Source: Bacillus cytotoxicus
Lineage (GTDB): Bacteria; Bacillota; Bacilli; Bacillales; Bacillaceae_G
Direction: 5' to 3'
NCBI RefSeq assembly: GCF_023715645.1
Contig: NZ_JAMBOP010000009.1
Location: 62,001 to 126,000 of the forward strand
DNA length: 64,000 nucleotides
This document shows, piece by piece, positions 1-10,165 of this stretch. The notes under the pieces are model-generated. The model had not been told where the DNA came from. It ran no database searches and was given only the letters and a program-made list of their open reading frames with translations. The translations under genes were made by a program, and so were the position numbers. Every line of letters starts with the position of its first letter. Within the stretch, counting starts at the first letter, position 1.

Positions 1-251
1 TTACCGTACTTTTGAATAAATGGCATACCGAGCTTGTTTCCTACAAAATATTGAATTGTCATCCCAATACTTGTCCCTAAAAAAGAGAAAATGATTAATA
101 GTGGTAAGTGTAGCTCACCTGTGTGTGCTAAATATCCTGCATAAGCTAATGTTGGTTCTCCCGGAAACGGAAGTGCAATATATTCTAACAGTAACCCAAC
201 AAGTACAACATAGTATCCATACTGTTGAAATAATTCGTGAACCCATTCCAT
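1..251 (-). CDS. DedA-family membrane protein, 3' end cut by window edge
   Basis: The first 83 residues of a DedA/SNARE-associated (VTT domain) membrane protein are present; the rest lies beyond position 1. The start is ATG at 251 with a clear AAGGAGATG ribosome binding site 3-9 bases upstream. The N-terminus MEWVHELFQQYGYY is followed by a hydrophobic segment and LPFPGEPTLAYAGYLA, which carries the conserved acidic residue after the P-x-P motif. Members of this superfamily are linked to lipid (undecaprenyl phosphate, PE) transport across the membrane. Two further DedA genes occur in this window. A direct-repeat operator-like motif lies about 100 bp upstream (350-375). Confidence 0.85.
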   Translation of the reverse strand, partial: MEWVHELFQQYGYYVVLVGLLLEYIALPFPGEPTLAYAGYLAHTGELHLPLLIIFSFLGTSIGMTIQYFVGNKLGMPFIQKYG

Positions 252-349
252 GTTGACATCTCCTTTTCTTGTTGATACACAATCTTCTAAACGTACTTAT
301 TTGTTATTTTTATTGTATAAAAACTTATAGAAAACTGCTATTGTAATAA

Positions 350-375
350 CTTACAAGAAGCTTACATTTTTGTAA
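350..375 (-). promoter_or_regulatory. Candidate OmpR-type operator TTACA-N4-TGTAA-N6-TGTAA
   Basis: Read on the minus strand: TTACA, four bases, TGTAA, six bases, TGTAA. The same architecture is found at 31864-31890, 37266-37291 and 56920-56946. It sits between the metG 3' end and the DedA start, so it would act on DedA. The regulator is not identified. Confidence 0.45.
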
Positions 376-402
376 GGAGAGGACAAGAGCAACTCCCACT
401 TC

Positions 403-2043
403 TCATATAACGTTGAAAGATTCGTTTAACTTTTTCACTTCTTCCTCAATTTTCTTCACATCAATCCGTTCAAATAACGGTGATATATTCAAAATATGCT
501 TTGGAATTTCAGTCTTATAAGACCACCCGCTCTTTAAAACTCCTAACATTTGCTGTACTTGCGCGGACGAAAATGGAAGAAACGGTGCTAATACTTGTGC
601 AAAATTCACGATGAGGTGAATACAGTTTCTCATCGTGTCATTGCACGCTGTCTTATCCTCTTTTATTTGTTTCCACGGCTGCCTTTCATCAAAATATTTA
701 TTTGCATAGCGAATCTGTTCAAAAATTGTCTCCAGTGCTTGTTTAAAATATGCTTTTTCAATAAATTCTCCTACTTCAACGTATAATTCTTTTAGCTTTT
801 CTTCAATTTCTTCATTCATTTGACCAGTTGGTACAGTATTCTCATAATATTTTTCAAGAAACTTCAGCGTTCTATTTACAAAATTTCCGTACGCTCCTAA
901 CAATTCACTATTATGACTATAAATGAATTCTCGCCATGAAAAATCCGTATCTCGATTTTCAGGAGCATTTACAGTTAAAAAATAGCGGATCGAATCCGGA
1001 TGATATTCTTTCAATATGTCTGGAACCCAAACAGCCCAATTTTTACTCGTTGATAACTTTCTTTTTTCAACTGTTAAATATTCATTCGAAACAATATATT
1101 TAGGCAACGCTTCTGATTGTATTCCCTGCAAAATAGCTGGCCAAATAATTGTATGAAATGGAATATTATCTTTGCCGTGCACATAATACGTTCGGGTATC
1201 CTCTCGCCAAAACTGTGAATCATCACTGTTTGTTTCTTGCGCCCATTGCTTACTTGCTGAATAATATCCAGACACAGCTTCGATCCACACATACACCTTC
1301 TTATCTTCGTATCCGGAAACAGGAACGCTCACGCCAATTGGTAAATCTCTTGAAACAGCACGGTCTTGTAAACCTTCTCGTAAATAGCGCAGCGTTAGTT
1401 GCACAGCGTTCTCACGCCACGTGCCATTTTGTTTCACTGTTTCTACATACTCTTCTAACTGCTTCTGTAATAATGTTAAAGCAAAATAAAAATGCTCTGT
1501 CTCCTTAATTGTCGGCTCATTGCCGCACAATTTACATGTTTTCCCGAGCAAATCTATCGGATCTAAAATCGCAGAACACGCATCGCACTGATCCCCGCGC
1601 GCCCCTGCACCGCAATGCGGACAAATACCTTCCACATAACGATCCGGCAAAAATTGTTCGCAAGTTTCGCAGTATGTTTGCTCTACTGTCTTTTTATAAA
1701 TAAACCCCTTTTCCAAAAGCTCTAAGAAAATGTTCTGAACAACTTGATGGTGAGTAGCAGCGTCAGTACGAGCATAATAATCATATGAAAACCCAAGCTT
1801 CTGAAAACACCGTTCAAATTCCTCATGATAGCGATCCGCAATAGTTTTTACACTTACCCCTTCCTGCTTAGCACGAATCGTAATCGGTGTACCATTACAA
1901 TCACTTCCCGATACATATAACACATTGTCTCCTTTTAAGCGATAATAACGTGCTAAAATATCTCCTGGCAGCAAACTAGCAATATGACCAAGATGCAACG
2001 ATCCATTTGCATATGGCCAAGCCCCTCCAATAAAAATGTTCAT
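403..2043 (-). CDS. metG: Methionyl-tRNA synthetase
   Basis: Class I aminoacyl-tRNA synthetase that charges tRNA-Met in the cytosol. It is 546 aa. The HIGH motif appears as HLGH at residues 17-20. Four CxxC knuckles between about residues 124 and 176 form the two-zinc type insertion. KLSTS near residue 330 replaces KMSKS. It ends without the C-terminal EMAP-like tRNA-binding domain found in longer MetRS enzymes. The start is ATG 2043 with GGAGG upstream. Expression is controlled by a T-box leader (2044-2375) with its own terminator. B. cereus group genomes often carry two MetRS genes; whether this is the main or second copy cannot be told from the window. Confidence 0.93.
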   Translation of the reverse strand: MNIFIGGAWPYANGSLHLGHIASLLPGDILARYYRLKGDNVLYVSGSDCNGTPITIRAKQEGVSVKTIADRYHEEFERCFQKLGFSYDYYARTDAATHHQVVQNIFLELLEKGFIYKKTVEQTYCETCEQFLPDRYVEGICPHCGAGARGDQCDACSAILDPIDLLGKTCKLCGNEPTIKETEHFYFALTLLQKQLEEYVETVKQNGTWRENAVQLTLRYLREGLQDRAVSRDLPIGVSVPVSGYEDKKVYVWIEAVSGYYSASKQWAQETNSDDSQFWREDTRTYYVHGKDNIPFHTIIWPAILQGIQSEALPKYIVSNEYLTVEKRKLSTSKNWAVWVPDILKEYHPDSIRYFLTVNAPENRDTDFSWREFIYSHNSELLGAYGNFVNRTLKFLEKYYENTVPTGQMNEEIEEKLKELYVEVGEFIEKAYFKQALETIFEQIRYANKYFDERQPWKQIKEDKTACNDTMRNCIHLIVNFAQVLAPFLPFSSAQVQQMLGVLKSGWSYKTEIPKHILNISPLFERIDVKKIEEEVKKLNESFNVI

Positions 2044-2375
2044 GCTACATTCCTCCTTTAAAAATGAAAAAGCCCCGCCCTTATCTTCTAAAAAGATAAG
2101 GACGAGGCTGTATATACAGTCGTGGTACCACCTTATTTCGTCAATTGCTCACACAATTGACCTCTGCAAGTACGAAGCAATCATCGCTCGTATACTGTGA
2201 CTTTGATAACGAGAGTCGACACTCGTCGCCGCCTACTATTATCAACTAATAAGTTCAGGACGAAGCTCAGAGGCCATTGTTCAAATGATCATTCTTGCTT
2301 CTTCTCAGCTCCCGAAGCTCTCTGGAAAGAATGGTTTCATTCTACTTTTCCTCTTCAACGCTTTTCGTATGTAAT
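2044..2375 (-). promoter_or_regulatory. T-box leader of metG
   Basis: The hallmark T-box sequence GGTGGTACCACG is present on the minus strand (2121-2132). It is followed by a strong GC-rich terminator hairpin (2071-2108) just before the gene. Upstream lies a structured leader containing AGAGAGCTTCGGGAGCTG, typical of the stem I base. A candidate specifier AUG is at 2277-2275 (followed by G), which fits tRNA-Met. The stem I folding was not computed. Uncharged tRNA binding would favour the antiterminator and readthrough into metG. Confidence 0.88.
2065..2109 (-). terminator. Regulated terminator of the metG T-box
   Basis: On the minus strand, AGCCTCGTCCTTATC pairs with GATAAGGGCGGGGCT across a 9-nt loop and is followed by TTTTTC. 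It competes with the antiterminator that holds the T-box sequence. Confidence 0.85.
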
Positions 2376-2379
2376 CTAT

Positions 2380-2408
2380 ATTGTATATATATTATACAGA
2401 AAAATCAA
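2380..2408 (-). promoter_or_regulatory. metG promoter (sigma A type)
   Basis: TTGATT at 2408-2403, a 17-bp spacer and TACAAT at 2385-2380 on the minus strand, just upstream of the T-box leader. Confidence 0.6.
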
Positions 2409-2486
2409 ACTTTTTTGTTTTTACCCTGCAGGAGTTTCCATTTTTACGAAGAAACTATATACCTTTGCAGAAAAGGAGGGATTATT

Positions 2487-3287
2487 TTGAATCAACAACA
2501 ATTAAGTACAACAAATAAAGCTGGCTGGACCAAAGCAGCTTACGAAGCTTGGACGAATCGCCACGGAACGTCGCATTCTTACGGTAAGCAAATACGAGAA
2601 AATCCCGTTACTGAGGTGGCTTATTATTTACCGTATATCGGTGAAGTACGTGGAAAACGAATTATAAATTTACTGGGCTCTAAAGGTAGTAAGGCAGTTG
2701 CCCTTTCACTGCTCGGAGCAGATGTAACGGTTGTTGATATTTCAGAAAGCAACGCAAAATATGCAAGGGAACTTGCCGCAGCCGCTGAAACACATATTGA
2801 ATATATCGTGTCTGATGTACTCCATATACCAAAAACAATCGGCTCATTTGACGTAGTATTACTTGAGCTTGGTGTGCTCCACTATTTCATAGATTTAAAG
2901 CCAGTATTTACGATCATTTCTCAATTACTAAAACACGGTGGCATATTTATTTTACGAGACTATCACCCTATGTATACAAAACTGCTGCAAATAGAAGATG
3001 ACAAAATAATTGCAAGCGGGAATTACTTTCAAAAAGATATAATCGAGGTAGATGTAGCCTACAGTATACTCTTATCAGAAGCAGAGCGTATCGCTTTACC
3101 CAAAAACATGATCCGCAGATGGACATTAGGAGAAATCGTAACAAGCATTGCCAAGGCAGGCCTTCATATTGAGGAGCTCACAGAAGAATGTGGCACACAG
3201 CAAAAATGGGTCTTTCCTCCTCATGCTCCGAAAGGAATGGAAGACCGTATTCCTGGACTATATACACTCATCGCCAAAAATATATAG
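2487..3287 (+). CDS. Class I SAM-dependent methyltransferase
   Basis: A 266-aa cytosolic methyltransferase of unknown substrate. I chose the TTG start at 2487 because AAAAGGAGGG lies seven bases upstream. The longer open frame back to 2295 would run through the T-box leader of metG on the other strand and has no ribosome binding site. A Rossmann SAM site appears as INLLGSKGSKAVALSLLG (around residues 53-70), followed by an acidic motif II (VTVVDIS) and the SDVLHIP and LLELGVLHYF segments. A bidirectional terminator follows directly. Confidence 0.8.
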   Translation: MNQQQLSTTNKAGWTKAAYEAWTNRHGTSHSYGKQIRENPVTEVAYYLPYIGEVRGKRIINLLGSKGSKAVALSLLGADVTVVDISESNAKYARELAAAAETHIEYIVSDVLHIPKTIGSFDVVLLELGVLHYFIDLKPVFTIISQLLKHGGIFILRDYHPMYTKLLQIEDDKIIASGNYFQKDIIEVDVAYSILLSEAERIALPKNMIRRWTLGEIVTSIAKAGLHIEELTEECGTQQKWVFPPHAPKGMEDRIPGLYTLIAKNI

Positions 3288-3322
3288 AAAAGCTCTCTTC
3301 CAAATGAAGAGAGCTTTTCTTC
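3288..3322 (+). terminator. Rho-independent terminator after methyltransferase
   Basis: Perfect 13-bp stem AAAAGCTCTCTTC with a 5-nt loop, starting at the stop codon and followed by T-rich sequence. Confidence 0.85.
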
Positions 3323-3389
3323 TGTGTATAGATAGGACAATTTTTTTTGGGGACTACACAACCCAAAATGGTATAACAACACACATGTC

Positions 3390-3414
3390 GATAATGATAA
3401 TAATAATCATTATC
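3390..3414. promoter_or_regulatory. Fur-box-like inverted repeat without an intact target gene
   Basis: GATAATGAT and its reverse complement ATCATTATC are separated by 7 bp, matching the Fur box style (GATAATGATAATCATTATC). No intact gene begins within 300 bp on the plus strand; the next gene is the truncated chemoreceptor. The stretch 3323-3590 holds nothing else I recognise. Confidence 0.5.
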
Positions 3415-3591
3415 ATGATATTTGAATTATACAGCATCTATTTTAGAAATACAATACATATTTTTATATTTATAAATATCTAAAACTCATATATATAAAT
3501 GTATACATTTTCCGAACAAAAGCCTATCTCTATATTTCTCTTTTATACTATTTGTTATAATTTTCACATATCTACTTCATCTCATGACAAT

Positions 3592-3665
3592 GCGCCCCCA
3601 CCAATCCTCTTCAGAAAAACGTAAGTGGATTGGTGGGGGTCTACTGCCCGTCAACGCGGGATGAG
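3592..3665 (+). repeat. bcr-type dispersed repeat, short copy
   Basis: A hairpin formed by CCCCCACCAATC and GATTGGTGGGGG, followed by CTACTGCCCGTCAACGCGGGAT. The same TGCCCGT..GCGGG tail appears at 16311-16440 and 30126-30415. It ends about 40 bp before the point where the adjacent chemoreceptor loses homology to its paralogues. Confidence 0.65.
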
Positions 3666-3704
3666 TTAATAAATCAAATAAAGCACTCATCAACCGTTAT
3701 GTAG

Positions 3705-4859
3705 TTCACTATTTTCTTGTCACTTATCCTATGTACAATAATAGCTCTTATACTAGCATGGTGGTTCTCTGGTAAACTTGTAAAACCTATTCGAGAGATT
3801 GATTCTAAATTAAAAGAACTAGCATCTCAAGACGGTGACTTAACAGTTCGCCTTCCTATACGTAGTAATGATGAGATTGGCGACATTTCCACATCATTTA
3901 ATCAAATGCTTTCCAATTTACAAACTATTATTAACCAAGTTAAAAAAACATCTTCGGACGTGAAAACAGCCTCTGAAAGAATGTTAACAGAAACGAAACA
4001 TTCGATAGGCGCAACAACTCAAATTCAAACAACAATGCGGGCGTTAGATCATAGTATTCACTCTCAAGTTTCTAGTATTGAAGAGGGCTCTACCGCAATG
4101 GATGATATGGCCGTTAGTGTACAACGCATTGCTGAATCTGCTTCTACTGTTGCAGAACTTGCTGTGACAACTTCAGAACAAGCTGATGTTGGTAGTCACG
4201 TAATCGAACAATCTATTACACAAATGAGTGCGATCCACAAAGCTGTTCACGCAACATCGGAAGTTGTTGGGCACCTGGTTGCTCATACAAAATCGATTGA
4301 TTACGCTGTCCAAGCAATCTCTAATATTGCAGAACAAACGAACCTTCTTGCATTAAATGCTTCCATTGAGGCCGCCCGCGCTGGGGAACACGGAAAAGGA
4401 TTTGCGGTTGTCGCAGATGAAGTGCGAAAACTTGCAGAACAATCAAAAACAGCTGCAACAGATATTAATCAGTTGCTTCATCATATTCAAAATGATACGA
4501 GCGCTGCAAACACGATGATGCTGCAAGGTCAAATAGAAGCTGCTGAAGGAATTGCAGTTATGCAAAAAGCTGGTTCTTCTTTTACAACCATTGTCAAACA
4601 AATTAATGAGGTATCTTCACAAATGCAGGAAGTTTCAGCAACTGCTGAAGAAATGGCTGCGAGTGCAGAAGAAATGAATACCTCTCTTGGCAATATCGCT
4701 TGTATCTCTCATGAAGTAGCAGCAGAAACTAACCAAACCGCAAGCTCTGCCGGTAAGCAAGTAAACGTAATAAACGGCATGTCTATTATGTCTGAACAGA
4801 TGAAACACGTTGTAGAAGAACTTGAGTCGCTCGTTTCTCGTTTTAAAACCGATTCTTAA
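3705..4859 (+). pseudogene. 5'-truncated methyl-accepting chemotaxis protein
   Basis: The open frame begins at an in-frame stop (3702-3704) and contains only the second membrane segment, the HAMP domain and the MA signalling domain (about 380 aa). The three downstream paralogues are 563-564 aa and have a first membrane segment and a four-helix-bundle sensor of about 150 residues, both missing here. Homology starts at about 3705, some 40 bp after a bcr-type repeat. A TTG at 3717 could in principle start a 380-aa product, but it has no ribosome binding site. Sequence identity to the others is lower, so it is the older copy. Confidence 0.75.
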
Positions 4860-4956
4860 ACAAGATTATATAAAAGCGACTTATACACAGAAGAAAAATG
4901 TAAATCCTTATAAATGAATATTAAAATATTTTCTCACTTTCTACACCATAGTCTGC

Positions 4957-5018
4957 TATAATTTCTATAGGAACAAAAAGTGCTTTATTTCGATGTCACT
5001 CGGAATAAAGCACTTTTT
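4957..5018 (+). promoter_or_regulatory. Promoter with attenuator-like hairpin before chemoreceptor 1
   Basis: An extended -10 element TGCTATAAT (TATAAT 4957-4962) is followed within 13 bp by a hairpin (4975-5018). The stem is AAAAAGTGCTTTATTTC paired with GGAATAAAGCACTTTTT, ending in a T run. The paralogous genes share the promoter but not the hairpin. Confidence 0.5.
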
Positions 5019-5074
5019 AATCATAATATCAATTAATCTCTATAAATTAATTACCAAAAGGAGGATTTATCATT

Positions 5075-6769
5075 ATGAAATACGTGAGCATTCGTAAAAA
5101 AATGATGTTTATGATGGGAACAATTTGTGCTTTATTTGGCATCGCATTAGCTTTTATTTTTTTCTTTGCCAAAAGCGAAAACAATGTAGCAATAACATTA
5201 CAAAAAGATGTTGCACCAAAAGCAACGCTTTTAATAGAACGTAATAAGGCATATCAAGTGCAACTTTCGGCTTTTCGAGGTTATCTATTAAAACATGATT
5301 CTGCCGAATTAGATAAATTTTATGAGATGGATAAACAATTAGAAGATACAAAAGGACAGCTATTAAACGACCCAAGTATTTCGCAGGATCTCAAAAACAC
5401 AATGGAGTCAGGAGCACAATGGCGCCATTTTATTATTGAAAAGGTAATTCCTCTTACTAAAGAAGACAAATGGGACGAAGCAGCAAAAATTACCACTGAA
5501 CAAAATGGAACTATTTTTAAAGTAATCGGGGATTTCGACAAATATAGCAATGACGAAAATAAAAGGTGTGATCAGCTTACCGAACAAGTAAGAAGTTCAT
5601 CCTCACTCGTTAAAACTATTGTCCTTATTTCTCTTATCCTTTGTACAATTATTGCCATTATCGTAGCTTGGTGGTTCTCTGGTAAACTTGTGAAACCAAT
5701 TCAAGAAATTGATACAAAACTAAAAGAACTTACTTCTCAAGATGGTGATTTAACAGCAAGATTACATGTAAAAAGTAATGATGAAATCGGCGAAATTGCC
5801 GCTTCCTTTAATCAAATGTTAGAAAATCTACAATATATTATTGGACAAGTGCAAAAAACATCTGTAAATGTACGCACTGCTTCTGAAAACATATTAAAAG
5901 AAACGAATATCTCTATGGATGCAACAACGAGTATCCAAACGGGAATGTCCGAATTAGAACATAGCATTCAATCACAAGTTTCTAGCCTCGAAGAAAGTTC
6001 TACCGCAATGGATGATATGGCAGTTAGTGTACAGCGTATTGCCCAGTCTGCTTCTGCCGTGGCTGAACTGACAGTAACTACTTCTGATCGTGCAAGTGAA
6101 GGTAGTCAAGTTATCGAAAAATCAATTACACAGATGACAACAATTCATGACGCAGTGAATGCTACATCTCGAGTTGTCGAGCGTCTAATCACTCATACGA
6201 AACATATTGATACAGCTGTCCAATCTATCTCTAATATTGCGGAACAAACGAATCTTCTTGCATTAAATGCTTCCATTGAAGCAGCGCGGGCTGGAGAGCA
6301 AGGAAAAGGATTTGCCGTTGTTGCAGATGAAGTGCGAAAGCTTGCAGAACAATCAAAAGTTGCTGCAACAAGCATTAATCAGTTGCTTCATCATATTCAG
6401 GATGATACGAAAACTGCAAATTCGATGATGGAACAAGGTCAAGTAGAAGCTGCCCAAGGAATTACAGTAATTCGCGAAGCTGGTTCTTCTTTCGCAACCA
6501 TTGTCGAACAAATTAATGCAGTATCTTCACAAATGCAAGAAGTTTCAGCAACTGCTGAAGAGATGGCTGCAAGCGCGGAAGAAATGAATGCTTCTCTTAA
6601 TAATATCGCTTCGATCTCGGGTGAAGTAGCGGCAGAGACAACACAAACCGCAAACTCTGCTGGAGAACAAGTAAACATCATAAAAGACATGTCTGTTAAA
6701 TCTGAAGAAATGAAACATGTTGTAGAAGAACTAGACACACTCGTTTCTCGTTTTAAAACAGAGTCTTAA
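5075..6769 (+). CDS. Methyl-accepting chemotaxis protein (array copy 1)
   Basis: A 564-aa inner-membrane chemoreceptor feeding CheA/CheW. Membrane segments lie at about residues 10-32 and 180-201. Between them is an extracytoplasmic four-helix-bundle sensor (4HB_MCP type), then HAMP at about 202-255 and a long MA coiled coil. The coiled coil carries the conserved hairpin tip with [20 protein letters not shown]. The start ATG has AAAGGAGGA upstream. The C-terminal half is almost identical at DNA level to the next copy (7690-9384) while the sensor is more divergent, a sign of gene conversion. The ligand is unknown. Confidence 0.93.
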   Translation: MKYVSIRKKMMFMMGTICALFGIALAFIFFFAKSENNVAITLQKDVAPKATLLIERNKAYQVQLSAFRGYLLKHDSAELDKFYEMDKQLEDTKGQLLNDPSISQDLKNTMESGAQWRHFIIEKVIPLTKEDKWDEAAKITTEQNGTIFKVIGDFDKYSNDENKRCDQLTEQVRSSSSLVKTIVLISLILCTIIAIIVAWWFSGKLVKPIQEIDTKLKELTSQDGDLTARLHVKSNDEIGEIAASFNQMLENLQYIIGQVQKTSVNVRTASENILKETNISMDATTSIQTGMSELEHSIQSQVSSLEESSTAMDDMAVSVQRIAQSASAVAELTVTTSDRASEGSQVIEKSITQMTTIHDAVNATSRVVERLITHTKHIDTAVQSISNIAEQTNLLALNASIEAARAGEQGKGFAVVADEVRKLAEQSKVAATSINQLLHHIQDDTKTANSMMEQGQVEAAQGITVIREAGSSFATIVEQINAVSSQMQEVSATAEEMAASAEEMNASLNNIASISGEVAAETTQTANSAGEQVNIIKDMSVKSEEMKHVVEELDTLVSRFKTES

Positions 6770-6884
6770 TCTGTCCCTATATTTGCAGCTCTTTTATTAT
6801 TTGTTTCTTTTCACAAAATTTATAGTTCTCTTCACTGCCGTAACCAAAATTGGCAATCAAATATTTGGTCTTCACATCATTACG

Positions 6885-7101
6885 AAGGTGTTGAAGCAAT
6901 TTTATAATTGTTAAATAGATTATGTGTGATAAGATGAAATGCCACTTTCAATAACTTATTCACACATGCAATGGATGCAACTTTATAACATTTGTTATAA
7001 GGTTGCATTTTTAATTTATCGTAGTACTCCACGAAATGATTGTTCCTAACACGGCTTTGGTGAATCATATTTCGCATCGTAAAATACAACATGATCTGCA
7101 C
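6885..7101 (-). pseudogene. IS110-family transposase C-terminal remnant
   Basis: The minus-strand frame encodes RNNHFVEYYDKLK followed by KVASIACVNKLLKVAFHL, the C-terminal signature of IS110/IS116/IS902 transposases (cf. KVALIACANKLL). Only about 70 residues remain and there is no N-terminal catalytic DEDD domain. A more decayed copy of the same stretch lies at 9420-9640, so it was duplicated together with the chemoreceptor gene. Confidence 0.65.
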
Positions 7102-7104
7102 TTG

Positions 7105-7175
7105 ACCGCTTGCGCGGCCAAATACTCTCGCCCTTCTCTAAAAGAGAGGGGCTTTTATGTCGTATATTTAACTTA
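7105..7175 (+). repeat. Partial copy of dispersed GGCCAG hairpin repeat
   Basis: CTTGACCGC..GCGGCCA, then CTCTCGCCC..., ending GGGGCTTTTATGTCG. This is related to the fuller copies at 24013-24100 and 40181-40280. Confidence 0.45.
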
Positions 7176-7605
7176 GATATATATAAGAATGCAAAAAACT
7201 CCTATCGTTATTAAAACATCATATTTTCGATATGTAAACCATAAAATGTCAATATTAATATACATAAATTTTAATATCGACATTTTACAAATAGAAAATA
7301 ATTATATTAAAAAAGTAATAAACTTTTTCTTTTTGTAAAATCTAATCATTTTAACCTGATATTTCTAATTTGGTATAAAAAAATAGCACACAAAAATGTT
7401 TATAGTATAACAAAATAAGATTCCCCATACCATTCACCTATATCTTCGTATGCAAAATTGCATGCGAAACAAAGAAAATTTACAGTAAAATATAAATATC
7501 TTTAACCAATTTGCTATAAACTAACTTTTAATATTAATATGCAAAAATAAGAATTATATTTTTTATAAATAATATTTTCTCCTTACTTTCCACACTACAG
7601 TCTGC
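7176..7605. other. AT-rich intergenic stretch without recognisable gene
   Basis: Very AT-rich with stops in all frames. It ends in the conserved chemoreceptor promoter region (from about 7579). Nothing else recognised. Confidence 0.6.
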
Positions 7606-7611
7606 TATAAT
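7606..7611 (+). promoter_or_regulatory. -10 element of chemoreceptor copy 2
   Basis: TATAAT preceded by TG one base upstream (TGCTATAAT), within a block conserved before all three intact chemoreceptors; 84 bp before the start codon. Confidence 0.55.
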
Positions 7612-7689
7612 TTTCAATATCAGGTAATAATATCAAGTAACATATCAATTAAACTTAATATTTAAATACTAAAGGAGGATTTTACACTT

Positions 7690-9384
7690 ATGAAATACGT
7701 AAGCATTCGTAAAAAAATGATGTTTATGGTGGGGACAATTTGCGCCTTATTTGGCATCGCATTAGCTTTTATTTTTTTCTTTGCCAAACTCGAAAATAAT
7801 ATAGCTGTAACATTACAAAAAGATGTTGCACCAAAAACAAACCTTTTAATAGAGCGCAATGAGACATATCAAGTGCAACTTTCAGCTTTTCGAGCTTATC
7901 TATTACAGCATGATTCTTCCGAATTAGATAAGTTTTATGAAATGGACAAACGATTAGAAGATACAAAAGGACAACTATTAAACGACCCAAGTATTTCACA
8001 AGATATTAAAAACACAATCGAGTTAGGAGGACAATGGCGTCGATTTATGAATGAAAAAGTGATTCCTCTTACTAAAGAAGGCAAATGGGACGAAGCAGCA
8101 AAACTTGCCGCTGAACAAAACAAAACTGTTTATAAAGTATGCCATGATTTCACAAAATATAGCGATGATGAAAATACAAAGTGTGATCAGCTTATCAAAC
8201 AAGTAAAAGACTCATCCTCACTCGTTAAATCTATTATCTTTATTTCTCTTATCCTTTGTACAATTATTGGAATTATAGTAGCCTGGTGGTTCTCTGGTAA
8301 ACTTGTAAAACCAATTCAAGAAATTGATACAAAGCTAAAAGAACTTACTTCTCAAGATGGTGATTTAACAGCACGGTTAGATGTAAAAAGCAATGACGAA
8401 ACCGGTGCCATTGCTGCTTCCTTTAATCAAATGTTAGAAAACCTCCAATATATCATCGGACAAGTGCAGAAAACATCGTTAAATGTACGAAGTGCTTCTG
8501 ACAACATCCTAAAAGAAACAAAAATTTCCATGGACGCAACAACTGATATCCAAATGACAATGTCTGAATTAGAACATAATATTCAATCGCAAGTTTCTAG
8601 TATCGAAGAAAGTTCTACTGCAATGGATGACATGTCAATTGGTGTACAACGTATTGCCCAGTCTGCTTCTTCCGTTGCTGGGCTAACTGTAACTACTTCT
8701 GATCACGCAAACGAAGGTAGTCGAGTAATCGAAAAATCAATTACACAGATGACAACAATTCAGGACGCAGTGAATGCTACATCTCAAGTTGTCGAACGTC
8801 TAATCACTCATACGAAACATATTGATACAGCTGTCCAATCTATCTCTAATATTGCGGAACAAACGAATCTTCTTGCATTAAATGCTTCCATTGAAGCAGC
8901 GCGGGCTGGAGAGCAAGGAAAAGGATTTGCCGTTGTTGCAGATGAAGTGCGAAAGCTTGCAGAACAATCAAAAGCTGCTGCAACAAGCATTAATCAGTTG
9001 CTTCACCATATTCAGGATGATACGAAAACTGCAAATTCGATGATGGAGCAAGGTCAAGTAGAAGCTGCTCAAGGAATTACAGTCATTCGTGAAGCTGGTT
9101 CTTCTTTCGCAACCATCGTCGAACAAATTAACGCAGTATCTTCACAAATGCAAGAAGTTTCAGCGACTGCTGAAGAGATGGCTGCAAGCGCGGAAGAAAT
9201 GAATGCTTCTCTTAATAATATTGCTTCTATCTCAGGTGAAGTGGCGGCAGAAACAACACAAACTGCAAACTCTGCTGGAGAGCAAGTAAACATCATGAAA
9301 GACATGTCTGGTAAATCCGAGGAAATGAAACATGTTGTGGAAGAACTTGATACACTCGTTTCTCGTTTTAAAACAGAGTCTTAA
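7690..9384 (+). CDS. Methyl-accepting chemotaxis protein (array copy 2)
   Basis: A 564-aa chemoreceptor with the same architecture as copy 1: membrane segment at 10-32, 4HB sensor, second membrane segment at about 180-201, HAMP, MA domain. The ribosome binding site AAAGGAGGA precedes ATG. Its N-terminal sensor is closer to copy 3 (10166-11857) while its C-terminal third is nearly identical to copy 1, so it looks like a mosaic of the two. Sensor differences lie mainly between residues 50 and 180, which would be the place for ligand diversification. Confidence 0.93.
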   Translation: MKYVSIRKKMMFMVGTICALFGIALAFIFFFAKLENNIAVTLQKDVAPKTNLLIERNETYQVQLSAFRAYLLQHDSSELDKFYEMDKRLEDTKGQLLNDPSISQDIKNTIELGGQWRRFMNEKVIPLTKEGKWDEAAKLAAEQNKTVYKVCHDFTKYSDDENTKCDQLIKQVKDSSSLVKSIIFISLILCTIIGIIVAWWFSGKLVKPIQEIDTKLKELTSQDGDLTARLDVKSNDETGAIAASFNQMLENLQYIIGQVQKTSLNVRSASDNILKETKISMDATTDIQMTMSELEHNIQSQVSSIEESSTAMDDMSIGVQRIAQSASSVAGLTVTTSDHANEGSRVIEKSITQMTTIQDAVNATSQVVERLITHTKHIDTAVQSISNIAEQTNLLALNASIEAARAGEQGKGFAVVADEVRKLAEQSKAAATSINQLLHHIQDDTKTANSMMEQGQVEAAQGITVIREAGSSFATIVEQINAVSSQMQEVSATAEEMAASAEEMNASLNNIASISGEVAAETTQTANSAGEQVNIMKDMSGKSEEMKHVVEELDTLVSRFKTES

Positions 9385-9419
9385 ACAGGTTTATCAGAAT
9401 CGAAAATCAAATGTTTGGT

Positions 9420-9640
9420 CTTCACACGATTACGAAGGTGTTAAAACAATCATATAATTGTAAGATAGATTATATGCGATAAGATGAAATGTTACTTTTA
9501 ATAACTTATTCACACATGTAATAGATGCAACTTTATAACACTTGTTATAAGGTTGCATTTTTATTTGTTGTAGTACTCCGCGAAATGATTATTCCTAAAG
9601 CGGCTTTGACGAATCATTTTTTGTATCGTAAAACACAGTA
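9420..9640 (-). pseudogene. Second, more decayed IS110-family remnant
   Basis: Homologous along its length to 6885-7101 but with internal stops and a frameshift. Fragments RNNHFAEYYN and KVASITCVNKLLKVTFHL remain in different frames. It has the same position relative to the upstream chemoreceptor, supporting duplication of a chemoreceptor plus IS unit. Confidence 0.6.
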
Positions 9641-9683
9641 TTTGTCGATACTCACCCATGTGCAAAACCGTCGGCCATTGATT

Positions 9684-9896
9684 CTATAAACAAAAGATGT
9701 AGCCATATCGCAAAAAATACTCCATACCTTTATCCGCGGTTATAATTGCAATTGCACCTGGTTGAAAACCATATGCTGTTAAACTTGGCAATTTATCTTG
9801 AGGTACTAAATTCTCCATTGCAGAACGAACTCCAGACGTCGTAACCATAAACAATTGGTTACCATTAAAAATACTGCTGAATCTTTCAAACCCCTT
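9684..9896 (-). pseudogene. Unidentified gene remnant (C-terminal fragment)
   Basis: A minus-strand frame of about 70 codons with no start, including NQLFMVTTSGVRSAMENLVP, GFQPGAIAIITADKG and YGYIFCL before a stop. It reads like a genuine protein fragment, but I do not recognise the family. It has no ribosome binding site or promoter. Confidence 0.4.
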
Positions 9897-9931
9897 ACAT
9901 AAGTATTACAAAAGTCTTATATTGCTCTGTA

Positions 9932-9971
9932 CTGCATCCCAGTTGTTAGACACGACTAATAATTGGGGGCA
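9932..9971. mobile_element. Abutted IS3-like terminal inverted repeats
   Basis: CTGCATCCCAGTTGTTAG and, 5 bp later, CTAATAATTGGGGGCAG form an imperfect inverted repeat. It resembles IS150/IS3-type ends (CTGCACCCCAATTGTTAGAC). The element body is missing, as after internal deletion. Confidence 0.4.
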
Positions 9972-10079
9972 GTTTTTTATATTCTCAAAACCCTTGCTAC
10001 GCCTAGGCTGAAGGTTATACAATTCCTTCGCAATAAATCAATGGGAAATTTTTTCCTTACTTTCCATACTACAGTCTGC

Positions 10080-10085
10080 TATAAT
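10080..10085 (+). promoter_or_regulatory. -10 element of chemoreceptor copy 3
   Basis: TGCTATAAT in the block conserved upstream of all array copies; 86 bp before the ATG. Confidence 0.55.
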
Positions 10086-10165
10086 TTCTGATATCAGGTC
10101 ATAATATCAAATCATAATATTAATTAATCCTTATAAATTAATTAATAAAAGGAGGATTTATCATT

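Noticed and set aside
2295-2486. 64-codon N-terminal extension of the methyltransferase
   Set aside because: It crosses the metG promoter and T-box leader on the other strand and has no ribosome binding site; TTG 2487 has an excellent one.
5154-9305. Several antisense ORFs inside the chemoreceptors, repeated in each copy
   Set aside because: They are mirror frames of the conserved Ala/Glu-rich signalling domain and have no start signals.
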